64,000 nt of DNA from Amycolatopsis sp. WAC 01376. GTDB lineage: Bacteria > Actinomycetota > Actinomycetes > Mycobacteriales > Pseudonocardiaceae. This document shows, in pieces, positions 15,524-23,567 of this stretch. Positions within the stretch are counted from its first letter, which is position 1. Each line of letters opens with the position of its first letter. A model generated the notes under the pieces. It worked only from the letters and a program-made list of their open reading frames with translations. It had not been told where the DNA came from and did not search any database. The translations under genes were made by a program, and so were the position numbers. The DNA is taken from assembly GCF_003947415.1 (NCBI RefSeq), contig NZ_QHKL01000001.1, forward strand, positions 1,054,001 to 1,118,000, given 5' to 3'.

Positions 15524-17347
15524 ATGACCGCAGTCGCCATCCCCGGACTGGAAAATGCGCCGACGACGCACAGTGGCGTGCTGTCCTGGGTCCGGGAGGT
15601 CGCCGAACTGACCACTCCGGACCGCGTGGTGTGGGTCGACGGGTCCGACGAAGAGGCCGCGCGCATCAACGCCGAGCTGGTCTCCGCCGGCACGTTCGTG
15701 CAGCTCGACGCGAAGCCCAACTCGTACTGGGCCGCTTCCGACCCGAATGACGTCGCCCGCGTCGAAGAGCGCACCTTCATCTGTTCGGAGAACGAAGACG
15801 ACGCCGGTCCCACCAACAACTGGATGGACCCGGCCGAGATGAAGGCCACGATGACGGAGCTGTACCGCGGCTGCATGCGCGGTCGCACGATGTACGTCAT
15901 CCCCTTCTGCATGGGCCCCCTCGGCGCCGAAGACCCCAAGCTCGGCATCGAGATCACCGACTTCGCCTACGTCGTCGCCTCCATGCGCGTGATGACCCGC
16001 GCCGGCAAGGCCGCGCTGGACAAGTTCGTCACCGAGGACGGCACCGAGCGCGCGTTCGTCCCCGCCCTGCACTCCGTCGGCGCGCCGCTGGAGCCGGGTC
16101 AGGAGGACGTCTCCTGGCCGTGCAACACCACCAAGTACATCTCGCACTTCCCCGAGACCCGCGAGATCTGGAGCTACGGCTCCGGCTACGGCGGCAACTC
16201 GCTGCTGGGCAAGAAGTGCTACTCGCTGCGCATCGGCTCGGTCATCGCCCGCGACGAGGGCTGGCTGGCCGAGCACATGCTGATCCTCAAGCTGATCTCG
16301 CCCGAGGACAAGGTCCACTACGTCGCGGCGGCGTTCCCGAGCGCCTGCGGCAAGACCAACCTCGCCATGCTGCAGCCGACCATCCCCGGCTGGCGCGCCG
16401 AGACCCTCGGTGACGACATCGCGTGGATGCGGTTCGGCGAGGACGGCCGCCTGTACGCGGTGAACCCCGAGTTCGGCTTCTTCGGCGTCGCGCCGGGCAC
16501 CGACTGGCACACCAACCCCAACGCGATGCGCACCATCGAAAAGGGCAACACGGTCTACACGAACGTCGCGCTCACCGACGACGGCGACGTCTGGTGGGAG
16601 GGCATGGGCGAGAAGCCCGCGCACGCCACCTCCTGGAAGAAGCAGGACTGGACGCCGGAGTCGGAAGAGAAGGCCGCGCACCCGAACTCGCGCTACTGCA
16701 CGCCGATGTCGCAGTGCCCGATCCTCGCGCCCGAGTGGGACGACCCGCAGGGCGTGCCGATCTCGGCGATCCTGTTCGGCGGCCGCCGCAAGACCACGGT
16801 CCCGCTGGTGAACGAGGCCCGCGACTGGCAGCACGGCGTGTTCATGGGCGCCACCATGTCGTCGGAGACCACCGCGGCCGCCGCCGGCGCGGTCGGCAAC
16901 GTGCGCCGCGACCCGATGGCCATGCTGCCGTTCCTCGGCTACCACGCCGGTGACTACTTCAAGCACTGGCTGGACCTCGGCAAGAACGCCGACGCGGACA
17001 AGCTGCCGAAGATCTTCTACGTCAACTGGTTCCGCCGCGGCGACGACGGCCGCTTCCTGTGGCCGGGCTTCGGCGAGAACTCGCGGATCCTGAAGTGGGT
17101 CATCGAGCGCGTCGAGGGCAAGGGCAACGCGAACGAGACCCCGGTCGGCTTCGTGCCGAAGGCCGAGGACCTCGACACCGAGGGCCTCAAGGAGCCGCTG
17201 GCCGACATCCAGGCCGCGCTGGACGTCTCCGCCGACGAGTGGCGCCAGGAACTGCCGCTCATCGAGGAGTGGTTCGAGAAGATCGGCGACAAGGTCCCGG
17301 CTTCGCTGCGTGACGAGCTGGACGCACTGAAGCAGCGTCTCGGCTGA
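15524..17347 (+). CDS. pckG: Phosphoenolpyruvate carboxykinase (GTP)
   Basis: 607 aa, the usual length of the GTP-dependent enzyme, starting [14 protein letters not shown] at ATG 15524 behind AGGAG. It interconverts oxaloacetate plus GTP with phosphoenolpyruvate, GDP and CO2 and is the gateway of gluconeogenesis. Visible features: the substrate-binding [17 protein letters not shown] region, the kinase-1 P-loop [14 protein letters not shown] (residues about 270-283) with the reactive Cys of the GTP class, and the DDIAWM metal-binding stretch. It is a single-gene unit. Its codon use is strongly GC-biased, as expected for a highly expressed gene. Confidence 0.97.
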   Translation: MTAVAIPGLENAPTTHSGVLSWVREVAELTTPDRVVWVDGSDEEAARINAELVSAGTFVQLDAKPNSYWAASDPNDVARVEERTFICSENEDDAGPTNNWMDPAEMKATMTELYRGCMRGRTMYVIPFCMGPLGAEDPKLGIEITDFAYVVASMRVMTRAGKAALDKFVTEDGTERAFVPALHSVGAPLEPGQEDVSWPCNTTKYISHFPETREIWSYGSGYGGNSLLGKKCYSLRIGSVIARDEGWLAEHMLILKLISPEDKVHYVAAAFPSACGKTNLAMLQPTIPGWRAETLGDDIAWMRFGEDGRLYAVNPEFGFFGVAPGTDWHTNPNAMRTIEKGNTVYTNVALTDDGDVWWEGMGEKPAHATSWKKQDWTPESEEKAAHPNSRYCTPMSQCPILAPEWDDPQGVPISAILFGGRRKTTVPLVNEARDWQHGVFMGATMSSETTAAAAGAVGNVRRDPMAMLPFLGYHAGDYFKHWLDLGKNADADKLPKIFYVNWFRRGDDGRFLWPGFGENSRILKWVIERVEGKGNANETPVGFVPKAEDLDTEGLKEPLADIQAALDVSADEWRQELPLIEEWFEKIGDKVPASLRDELDALKQRLG

Positions 17348-17422
17348 TCGACTGAACGACATCGGCGTCACTCGACTGCTCTGTGTGTGCGTGACGGAGG
17401 AACGGTGCCGAGGCACACTCGC

Positions 17423-17469
17423 GACGATGTAGGAATCGGGACACTGAACGTCCCGATTCCTACATCGTC
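17423..17469. repeat. Palindromic repeat, family D copy 1
   Basis: Perfect 20-bp arms, GACGATGTAGGAATCGGGAC at 17423-17442 and its complement at 17450-17469, with loop ACTGAAC. The core GGGACACT.AACGTCCC recurs in the copies at 29446-29484 and 29516-29558. Confidence 0.9.
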
Positions 17470-17605
17470 AGCGCCGGGGACAGGTCAGGCGTGGGTAGGC
17501 GAATACTGCCTCACCTGCCCCACAGACCATCCGGTTCACGCGGTGCTGGTGCTGTGTCACATCAGGCGTCGCGAAAGTGGCTTTCGCGACACGCCACCGT
17601 TGTGA

Positions 17606-17649
17606 GCCTCATCCTCGGAGTCATTCCCGGGGATGAGGCCTTCTTCTTT
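17606..17649 (+). terminator. Terminator-like hairpin just before the LLM gene
   Basis: GCCTCATCCTCGG at 17606-17618 pairs with CCGGGGATGAGGC ending at 17639, followed by CTTCTTCTTTC. It ends 22 nt before the LLM start codon, so it should stop upstream transcription; the gene then needs a promoter inside the remaining 21 nt. Confidence 0.6.
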
Positions 17650-17670
17650 CGCGCTCGGTACCGTGGCCGC

Positions 17671-18543
17671 ATGGTCAAATTCGGCGTCAACATGGTCGTC
17701 CCGGAGACCCGCGCGGCGTGGGTCGGCAAGTGCCGCAAGGCCGAAGACCTCGGGTTCGACGTGATCGGCGCGGCGGATCACCTCGGCATGGCACCGCCCT
17801 TCCCGGCGCTCGTGCTCGCCGCCGAGGTGACGAGCCGCCCCAGGCTCAACACCTTCGTCATCAACACGGCCTTCTACAACCCGGTGCTGCTCGCCCGCGA
17901 CGTCACCGGCACCGACCAGTTCACCGAGGGCAGGCTGGAGCTCGGCCTGGGGGCCGGGTACGTGAAGGCCGAATTCGAAGCGGCGGGAATGGAGTTCCCC
18001 CGCGCCGGACAGCGCGTCGCCCACCTCGAAAAAACGATCAAAGAACTCAACCGGCTCTATGCCGACGAAAAGCACAAACCGGCCACCGTACAGAAACCGG
18101 GGCCGCCGCTGATGATCGCCGGCCGCGGCGACAGGCTGCTCACGCTCGCCGCCGAACACGCCGACATCATCGCGTTCACCGGCACGGCCGCCGTTCCCGA
18201 CGGAGGAGAACTCGCCGTCGACGACGCCGCCGGAATCGCGGAGCGGGTGGACTTCGTCCGCGGAAAACTGAAGGGCCGTGCCGCCGAATTCAATATCCTC
18301 GCGCATTTCGTCGCCGTGGTCGAAGACCGGCGAGAGGGTTTGGAGAGCTTGCGAGAGCTGCTCGGGGGCAAGCTCACCGTCGACCAGCTCGCCGAACTTC
18401 CGACGGCGCTGGTCGGCACGCACGAGCAGATCGCCGAACAGATCCTGGCGCATCGCGAGCGGTTCGGGTTCACCTACTTCACCGTGCTGGAGCACAACAT
18501 GGACGCGCTCGCACCGGTGATCGAGTTGTTGCGCGCCACATGA
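17671..18543 (+). CDS. LLM-class F420-dependent oxidoreductase
   Basis: 290 aa from ATG 17671 (MVKFGVNMVVPETRAAWVGK). A TIM-barrel luciferase-like protein: the N-terminal strand, GADHLG-type loop (IGAADHLGMAPPFP), DxxTxGRLELGLGAGY motif (GTDQFTEGRLELGLGAGYVK) and PLMIAGRGDRLL are typical of F420-dependent members, probably the TIGR03621 type. Coenzyme F420 is the expected hydride carrier; substrate unknown. There is no ribosome-binding site, and a TACCGT -10 box sits 6 nt before the ATG, so a leaderless mRNA is likely. It overlaps the ABC ATPase by 4 bp. Confidence 0.88.
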   Translation: MVKFGVNMVVPETRAAWVGKCRKAEDLGFDVIGAADHLGMAPPFPALVLAAEVTSRPRLNTFVINTAFYNPVLLARDVTGTDQFTEGRLELGLGAGYVKAEFEAAGMEFPRAGQRVAHLEKTIKELNRLYADEKHKPATVQKPGPPLMIAGRGDRLLTLAAEHADIIAFTGTAAVPDGGELAVDDAAGIAERVDFVRGKLKGRAAEFNILAHFVAVVEDRREGLESLRELLGGKLTVDQLAELPTALVGTHEQIAEQILAHRERFGFTYFTVLEHNMDALAPVIELLRAT

Positions 18544-19145
18544 TCGACGTACGCGGGCTCGGCGTCCAGGCCGGGGATCTCTGGTTGTTCGACGGCCTCG
18601 ACTTCGAGGTCGATGCGGGCGAATGCGCGGTCATCGTCGGCCCCAACGGGGTGGGGAAATCGACCCTGTTGCGGTGTCTGTACGGCACGCAGACCCCGCA
18701 GCGCGGACGCGTCGTCGTCGCGGGCGGGAAACCCGACGAACGCGAGGTTTCCTTTCGCCGCAAGGTTTCCGTGCTGTTCGACGATTCCGATTTCTTCGCC
18801 GAACTGACTCCGCTTCAGCATCTCGAACTGCTGGAGGGCTCGTTCGGGGCCGATCTCGGCGATTTCGACGCGTTGCTGGCGGACGCGGGCCTCTCGGAAC
18901 GCGCGAAGGTCACCGCGGGCAAGTTCTCCGCCGGGCAACGCCGTCGCCTGCTGCTGCTCGGCGCGACCGCGCGGCCGCACGACGTCCTGCTGCTCGACGA
19001 GCCCGAGCGGGCGCTCGACGTCGCGGGGAAGGAATGGCTGACGTGGTTGATCAAGCGCTCGACCGACGCCGGGGCGGCCGTCGTCGTGGCCACGCATCAT
19101 CCGCCGCTGCTCGAAGCGGCCGACTCCACCCTCGAGTTGTGGTGA
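18540..19145 (+). CDS. ABC transporter ATP-binding protein
   Basis: 201 aa. Walker A GPNGVGKST near residues 37-45, a degenerate signature FSAGQRRRLLL, Walker B DVLLLDEPERALD and the switch His in VVVATHHPPL. It is one of the short ATPases that pair with a separate membrane subunit. Start ATG 18540 overlaps the LLM stop, and its stop overlaps the next gene (GTGA), so three genes are translationally chained. Cargo unknown. Confidence 0.92.
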   Translation: MIDVRGLGVQAGDLWLFDGLDFEVDAGECAVIVGPNGVGKSTLLRCLYGTQTPQRGRVVVAGGKPDEREVSFRRKVSVLFDDSDFFAELTPLQHLELLEGSFGADLGDFDALLADAGLSERAKVTAGKFSAGQRRRLLLLGATARPHDVLLLDEPERALDVAGKEWLTWLIKRSTDAGAAVVVATHHPPLLEAADSTLELW

Positions 19146-20386
19146 CCACGAAAGCCCCCACGCATGTCCCGGGACGACAGCGATTCGGCGGGTTGTTCAA
19201 CGGGGATTACCAGACCTTCCTGGCACTGTTCGGCTTCGGCGCGCTGTTCACCGCATTCCAGAACCTGCCGAAACTCCGCGACTTCCTTTTTGGACAGTCC
19301 GTTGTGGACTTCCCGGCGGTGTTCGGCCTGCTGGTGGTGCTGTGCGCGATGTTCTGGCGCAGCCTGCTCCGCCGCGGCTTCGTCTGGGCCGAGCCGGCGG
19401 CGCTGACCTGGATGGACTTCGCCCGCGTCGACAGGCGCCGTGTCGTCGTGAAGCGGATGTGGACGCTCTGGTCCGGGCTGGTCGTCGTGGTCGGCTACAC
19501 CGGGGCGCTGGTCACCGCGATCGGTGGCGGGTCGAAGGACGTGTGGATCGCGATGTCGGCGTTGACCGCCTCCGGCGCGATCCTGGCCGCCGTCACCGCG
19601 CGGCGGACGGCGATCCGCGGGGAAACAGCCGGCCCGGTCGTACTCGCGCTGGCCGGTCTGGCGACGGCGTCCGCGGGGCTGGGCCCGATCGCGATCGAGG
19701 TGCTGGCAGGCGCGCTGTTCGTGGTGGCGGTGGCGGTGGCCTTCGGCGGCGAGCCGATGTCCGGGGTCGGGCGCCAGGAACTCGTCGACGGCTGGAACGC
19801 GCGGCTCCTGCGGGCGATGGCCGCGGTCTTCATGGACCCCATGCTGCTGATCCCGGAATCGAAGCCGGTGCCGTGGCTGACGCTGCGGCGTCCGACCACG
19901 CTGCGGCTCGCGTGGGCGGGCGTGCTCGGCCGGATGCGTTACGCGGCGGCCGGCGTGGTGATCGCTTGTCTGGTCGGTCTCGGGCATCTGGCCTTCTCGG
20001 CCGTCCCCGTGGTGCCGCTGTTCGCGCTCGGCGCGTACGCGGCGCTCGTGCCGTTCGTCGGCGGGCTCGGCGAACTGTGGCGCAATCCCGGCCGCAGGCG
20101 ATGGCTTGGCGCGTCCGACTGGGAGTTGCGGCTGGTCAACGGCCTGGTGTTCGCCCTGCTCGGCCTCGGCTGGGGAGTGCTGCTCGGCCTGGTGACGCTG
20201 ACCCTCGGGGTGACCCCGGCCTGGCCGGTGTGGCTCGCGATCCCGCTCGCCGTGGTCGCGGCGCTGCGGACGGCGACCCGGCCGCCGATGAACTATGACG
20301 TCGGCGGCGGCGCGGCCGGATTACAGGCCCTGCGAGGCGTGGACGTCCTGGCCGTCGGCACCGTCTTGCTCAGCGTGATCGCCTGA
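19142..20386 (+). CDS. Multi-pass membrane protein, probable ABC permease partner (DUF6297-like)
   Basis: 414 aa from GTG 19142 with about ten to twelve hydrophobic segments, for example FLALFGFGALFTAF, FPAVFGLLVVLCAMF, GLVVVVGYTGALVTAIG and LVNGLVFALLGLGWGVLLGL. It has no recognised catalytic motif. Its 4-bp overlap with the ABC ATPase argues that it is the membrane subunit of the same transporter. It resembles actinobacterial DUF6297 proteins by size and context, but I recall this family only loosely. Confidence 0.78.
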   Translation: MTTKAPTHVPGRQRFGGLFNGDYQTFLALFGFGALFTAFQNLPKLRDFLFGQSVVDFPAVFGLLVVLCAMFWRSLLRRGFVWAEPAALTWMDFARVDRRRVVVKRMWTLWSGLVVVVGYTGALVTAIGGGSKDVWIAMSALTASGAILAAVTARRTAIRGETAGPVVLALAGLATASAGLGPIAIEVLAGALFVVAVAVAFGGEPMSGVGRQELVDGWNARLLRAMAAVFMDPMLLIPESKPVPWLTLRRPTTLRLAWAGVLGRMRYAAAGVVIACLVGLGHLAFSAVPVVPLFALGAYAALVPFVGGLGELWRNPGRRRWLGASDWELRLVNGLVFALLGLGWGVLLGLVTLTLGVTPAWPVWLAIPLAVVAALRTATRPPMNYDVGGGAAGLQALRGVDVLAVGTVLLSVIA

Positions 20387-20462
20387 GGTCACCCGTTCCC
20401 GCGTTCGGATCATCCGGATACTCCGAATGCGGGTTACCCTCGATGCGACGAAAGGAGCACGA

Positions 20463-21038
20463 GTGGGCGGCGGGCACGCACCGGGAAAGGGACGGCGGGC
20501 GACCAGCGAGTTCCCCGCGGGCTGGACCGACGAGCAGATCATCGCGGTCATCAAGGACGTCGCGAACGATCCGAGCGAACCCCGCGTCAGACTGCCCAAC
20601 GGCCGCTGGCGCTGTGCCGGCGAGCGCTACGGCGTGCATCTGATCGTGCTGGTCGAGGACAACGGCCACGTCAAAACGGGCTATCCGGTGGCGGGTCCCG
20701 GCGTGGTCCGCAATCCCGACACCGCGGCCGACCCGGCGAACCCGACCGTCGCCGACCTCGCCGCCGGCCGCATCAGCTTCTTCGGCGACAGCCTGCTCGA
20801 CCAGATCGCCGACCGGATCACGCCGGACGTCCTGGCCTTCTACCGCACGCTGCACTGGTCCGGCGAGTGGGAAGAGCTGGCCGACGTCCTCGTCGCACAC
20901 GCGATGAAGGAGAACCTGCGGCTCGGCGTGGACGAGTACGCCACCCTGGAAAGCCTGCTGAGCAGCTTCGACCTGCCGATCGACGGCTTCCTCTACCTGA
21001 ACGACCGGGCACACGCCCTGGCCGCCCTTCGCCCCTAA
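20463..21038 (+). CDS. EndoU-like nuclease-fold protein with a possible immunity-like C-terminus
   Basis: 191 aa from GTG 20463; AAAGGAG stands 6 nt upstream and fixes the start. Residues 2-75 read GGGHAPGKGRRATSEFPAGW, then TDEQIIAVIKDVANDPS and HLIVLVEDNGHVKTGYPV, the pattern of the bacterial EndoU domain (GGGH, SEFP.sW.D..I, T.YP with the catalytic Thr/Tyr). The HILHG segment with the first catalytic His is absent, so RNase activity is doubtful. There is no signal peptide or delivery domain. Residues about 120-191 (helical, GEWEELADVLVAHAMKEN) recall MafI-type immunity proteins. The gene overlaps the convergent XRE gene by 4 bp. Confidence 0.68.
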   Translation: MGGGHAPGKGRRATSEFPAGWTDEQIIAVIKDVANDPSEPRVRLPNGRWRCAGERYGVHLIVLVEDNGHVKTGYPVAGPGVVRNPDTAADPANPTVADLAAGRISFFGDSLLDQIADRITPDVLAFYRTLHWSGEWEELADVLVAHAMKENLRLGVDEYATLESLLSSFDLPIDGFLYLNDRAHALAALRP

Positions 21039-21310
21039 CTCGCCTCAGCGACCTGTTCGGTACTGCCCTCGGCCGCCGCGCGCAGCGAGTCCAGCGGCAG
21101 CCCGACGGCGTCCGCGATCGCCATCACCGTGAAGAAGGCGGGCGTCGGGATCCGGCCGGTCTCGATCTTGCGGAGTGTCTCCACCGAGATCCCCGCCTCC
21201 GCGGCGACCTCGACCATGCTCCGCGACGCCGACGCGCGCGCGTCCCGGAGCGCCAGCCCCAGCCGCTCGCCGCGTTCGCGTTCCTCGTCCGTCAACGGCA
21301 CTCGCACCAT
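21035..21310 (-). CDS. XRE-type helix-turn-helix regulator, 91 aa
   Basis: Single small DNA-binding protein. The helix-turn-helix spans about residues 15-75: GLALRDARASASRSMVEVAA, then EAGISVETLRKIETGRIPTP and FFTVMAIADAVGLPLDSL, a classic Cro/CI pattern. It has no effector domain. It converges on the EndoU-like gene with a 4-bp overlap of the 3' ends, so transcription of one could interfere with the other. Its target is unknown. Confidence 0.9.
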   Translation of the reverse strand: MVRVPLTDEERERGERLGLALRDARASASRSMVEVAAEAGISVETLRKIETGRIPTPAFFTVMAIADAVGLPLDSLRAAAEGSTEQVAEAS

Positions 21311-21412
21311 GACGCCAATACTAATACCGGTCCGGCCAGGCGCACGCGAGTTGTCCCCACCAAGTTACCCCCAGCCTGTGGATAACTCTGTGCACAGGTC
21401 GTGGACAACCCC

Positions 21413-21450
21413 AAAGAAAAGGCCCCGCCGAGCCGAAGCTCGACGGGGCC
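21413..21450 (-). terminator. Rho-independent terminator of the secreted hydrolase gene
   Basis: On the minus strand GGCCCCGTCGAGC and GCTCGGCGGGGCC (21450-21421) form a 13-bp stem, followed by TTTTCTTT. It lies 17 bp past the stop at 21467. Confidence 0.82.
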
Positions 21451-21466
21451 ACAATCCCTAGTGGCT

Positions 21467-23083
21467 TCAGGCGCCCGCGGGCACCGGAAGTGGGAGTCCG
21501 GGGAGGCTCTGGTCGTTCGGCACCTTGCCGTCGACGAGGAAGTCCTCCACGACCTTGTCCACACCCGCGTTGCCGCCGGCGTAGATACCGTGGTCGCCTT
21601 CGCCGGTCACCGTGATCATCCGCGAGCCGGCGAACGCGCGGTGCGCACGGGTCGCACCCTCGATCGGGGTCGCGGGGTCGTTCACCGACTGGACGATCAG
21701 CACCGGCGGGACGCCGCGGCCGTCGAGCTTCGGCAGGTCGACCGGCTTGTTCTTCCAGAAGATGCACGGCTGGATCAGCCAGCCGGCGCCGAGCAGCGGC
21801 AGGTCGCGGTCGATCAGCTTCTGCGACTGGCGGATGACGCTCTGCCGGTTGCCGGTCCACTTGCCCTCGTTGCAGGGGATGGTCCAGAAGCTGGCGTTGT
21901 AGGAGTCGCCGTCGGTCGGGACGAACAGCGGCTGCGGGCCGATGACGCCGTCACCGTCCACCGTCTCCGCCTTGACCTTCTGCGCGGCCGCCGACTTCTG
22001 CTGCTGCGTCGAGGTGCCTTCGGTCAGCGTCTTCAGGTTGACCAGGTAGTCGGCCAGCGCGGGGAAGTTGCGCTTCGAGTAGAGGTACCCCGCGATGGTC
22101 GAGTCGAGGGCGTTGGCCGAAACCGGGACGCCGTCCACCTCGACCGGGTTCTGCGTCAGCGCGAAGCGGACCTTCTCGTACGTCTGGCGCGCGGCTTCAC
22201 CGGTCTTGCCGAAGCCGTAGACCTTGTCGTACTTGCCGATCCACGGCAGGAAGTCCTGACGCCAGCGGCGCTCGAAGCCGAGCGGCTGCCCGTCGAACGA
22301 GTTCTGCCAGGTGGTGGTGAACTCGGTCGAGGAGTCGAGCAGGAACTTGCCGGTCCGGGTCGGGAACTGCTGCGCGTAGTGCGCGCCCATCCAGGTGCCC
22401 GCCGAGTAGCCGACCCAGTTGATCTTGTCGCGGCCGAGGAGGACGCGCAGCAGGTCGATGTCGCGGATGGTCTGAGCGGTGTTGATGAGCGGGCCCAGCT
22501 CGCCGGACTTCACCTGGCAGGAGTCCGCCGCGTACTTGGTGGCGTCCAGGATCAGGTTGAGGTTCGCCCGGCTGCGGTCGCGCGGGTCGAGGTCGGAGCC
22601 GGTGCCGATCGCGTTGCCGCAGGTGATGTTGGTGCTCTTGCCGGTGCCGCGCGGGTCGAGACCGATGATCTCCTGGTTCGCGCGCAGCTTCGTCTGGTTA
22701 CGCAGCCGGGCCGGGAAGTTACGGCCCGGAGCGCCGGGGCCACCCGGGTTCGTGATCACGCTGGCGGTCGCGTTGCCGCTGGTGGCGGCGAGGCGGCTGA
22801 CGGCGATCGTCAGGTCGATGGCCTCGTTCGTCTTGTACCAGTTGCGCGGTGCGCGGTAGGTCGCGCACTCGATGTTCTCGGCCCCCGGAGGCGGCGCGGA
22901 CGGCAGCTCACCGGCGGTGCACTTGTGCCAGTCCAGCTTCTGGTCCGCGTACTTCGCCGGAATGTTGGTGGAGTTCAGCGGCTGCTGCCGAGCAGCCTCC
23001 GGTCCTGCGAACGCAGGCGTGAACCCGGCCAGCATGGTGCCGGCGACAGCCGGGATCACCACCGCATAGCGGAGTTTCTTCAT
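21467..23083 (-). CDS. Secreted alpha/beta hydrolase, tripeptidyl aminopeptidase-like (S33)
   Basis: 538 aa from ATG 23083. The signal peptide MKKLRYAVVIPAVAGTMLAG...AFA ends near residue 26. The fold shows NPGGPGAPG as oxyanion region, the nucleophile elbow GYSAGTWMG with the catalytic Ser, Asp in VQSVNDPATP and His in GEGDHGIYAGG, plus the C-terminal TAP-like region (PCNEGKWTG). Homologues in streptomycetes remove tripeptides or prosegments from secreted proteins. It is a single-gene unit with a good terminator at 21413-21450. Confidence 0.92.
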   Translation of the reverse strand: MKKLRYAVVIPAVAGTMLAGFTPAFAGPEAARQQPLNSTNIPAKYADQKLDWHKCTAGELPSAPPPGAENIECATYRAPRNWYKTNEAIDLTIAVSRLAATSGNATASVITNPGGPGAPGRNFPARLRNQTKLRANQEIIGLDPRGTGKSTNITCGNAIGTGSDLDPRDRSRANLNLILDATKYAADSCQVKSGELGPLINTAQTIRDIDLLRVLLGRDKINWVGYSAGTWMGAHYAQQFPTRTGKFLLDSSTEFTTTWQNSFDGQPLGFERRWRQDFLPWIGKYDKVYGFGKTGEAARQTYEKVRFALTQNPVEVDGVPVSANALDSTIAGYLYSKRNFPALADYLVNLKTLTEGTSTQQQKSAAAQKVKAETVDGDGVIGPQPLFVPTDGDSYNASFWTIPCNEGKWTGNRQSVIRQSQKLIDRDLPLLGAGWLIQPCIFWKNKPVDLPKLDGRGVPPVLIVQSVNDPATPIEGATRAHRAFAGSRMITVTGEGDHGIYAGGNAGVDKVVEDFLVDGKVPNDQSLPGLPLPVPAGA

Positions 23084-23288
23084 CCGATGCCCCTTTGATC
23101 TTGCGTGCGAAGTTCCTGTTCGCGACTTGCGGCTATTGATATCCGGCGGGGAGCGGGACGGCAACCGCCCTTCGTCGTATGGGGCGCCGCTGATCAAATC
23201 GATATCGGGCACGCGTGACCCGGGTGGGGGAGAGGTTCTAGGGTCATCGGGACCATCCGGGGGTACGGGAAACGTTAGGTGAGGTCCG

Positions 23289-23567
23289 ATGGCGTCAGGT
23301 AAGGCAGACGGGAAGGTGAGGGGCTTTCAGTTCAGCCCCTGGAACCTCCTGTTGATCATCCCGTTGCTGGTACTGATCACGTCCTTGTTCAATTCGGACG
23401 GGCCGCGCGTGTTCGGGATGCCGTTCTTCTACTGGTTCCAATTCGTGTTCGTGGCCGTCGGCGTCCTGTGCACCTGGATCGTCTTCGTGATGACCAAGGA
23501 CAAGCCGACCAGTGAGCGTCCCGACCGGCTGTCCGTGGACGAGCTCGACGAGGGGGACGCCAAGTGA
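23289..23567 (+). CDS. DUF3311 small membrane subunit of the MctP transporter
   Basis: 92 aa with two transmembrane helices (LLLIIPLLVLITSLF and FFYWFQFVFVAVGVLCTWIVFVMT), the DUF3311 pattern, and a charged C-terminus. Its stop overlaps the start of the MctP permease (23564), the arrangement seen widely for MctP-type carboxylate transporters, where the small protein is an accessory subunit. Confidence 0.9.
   Translation: MASGKADGKVRGFQFSPWNLLLIIPLLVLITSLFNSDGPRVFGMPFFYWFQFVFVAVGVLCTWIVFVMTKDKPTSERPDRLSVDELDEGDAK

Larger units (their letters stand above)
17348..17670. other. Intergenic region between pckG and the LLM oxidoreductase
   Basis: 323 bp without a gene. It contains palindrome family D copy 1 (17423-17469), a short hairpin GTCGCGAAAG-TGG-CTTTCGCGAC (17568-17590), a strong hairpin followed by T-rich sequence (17606-17649) and, at the end, a TACCGT -10-like box (17659-17664). 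Confidence 0.7.

Noticed and set aside
17568..17590. Short hairpin GTCGCGAAAG-TGG-CTTTCGCGAC as a sixth palindrome family
   Set aside because: Only 10-bp arms. Similar words near 25893-25918 are too degenerate to claim a second copy.
20463..21038. Contact-dependent inhibition (CdiA) or polymorphic toxin locus
   Set aside because: No delivery domain, signal peptide, Hint, RHS or separate immunity gene. Only the EndoU-like sequence is present, so I reported the domain but not such a system.
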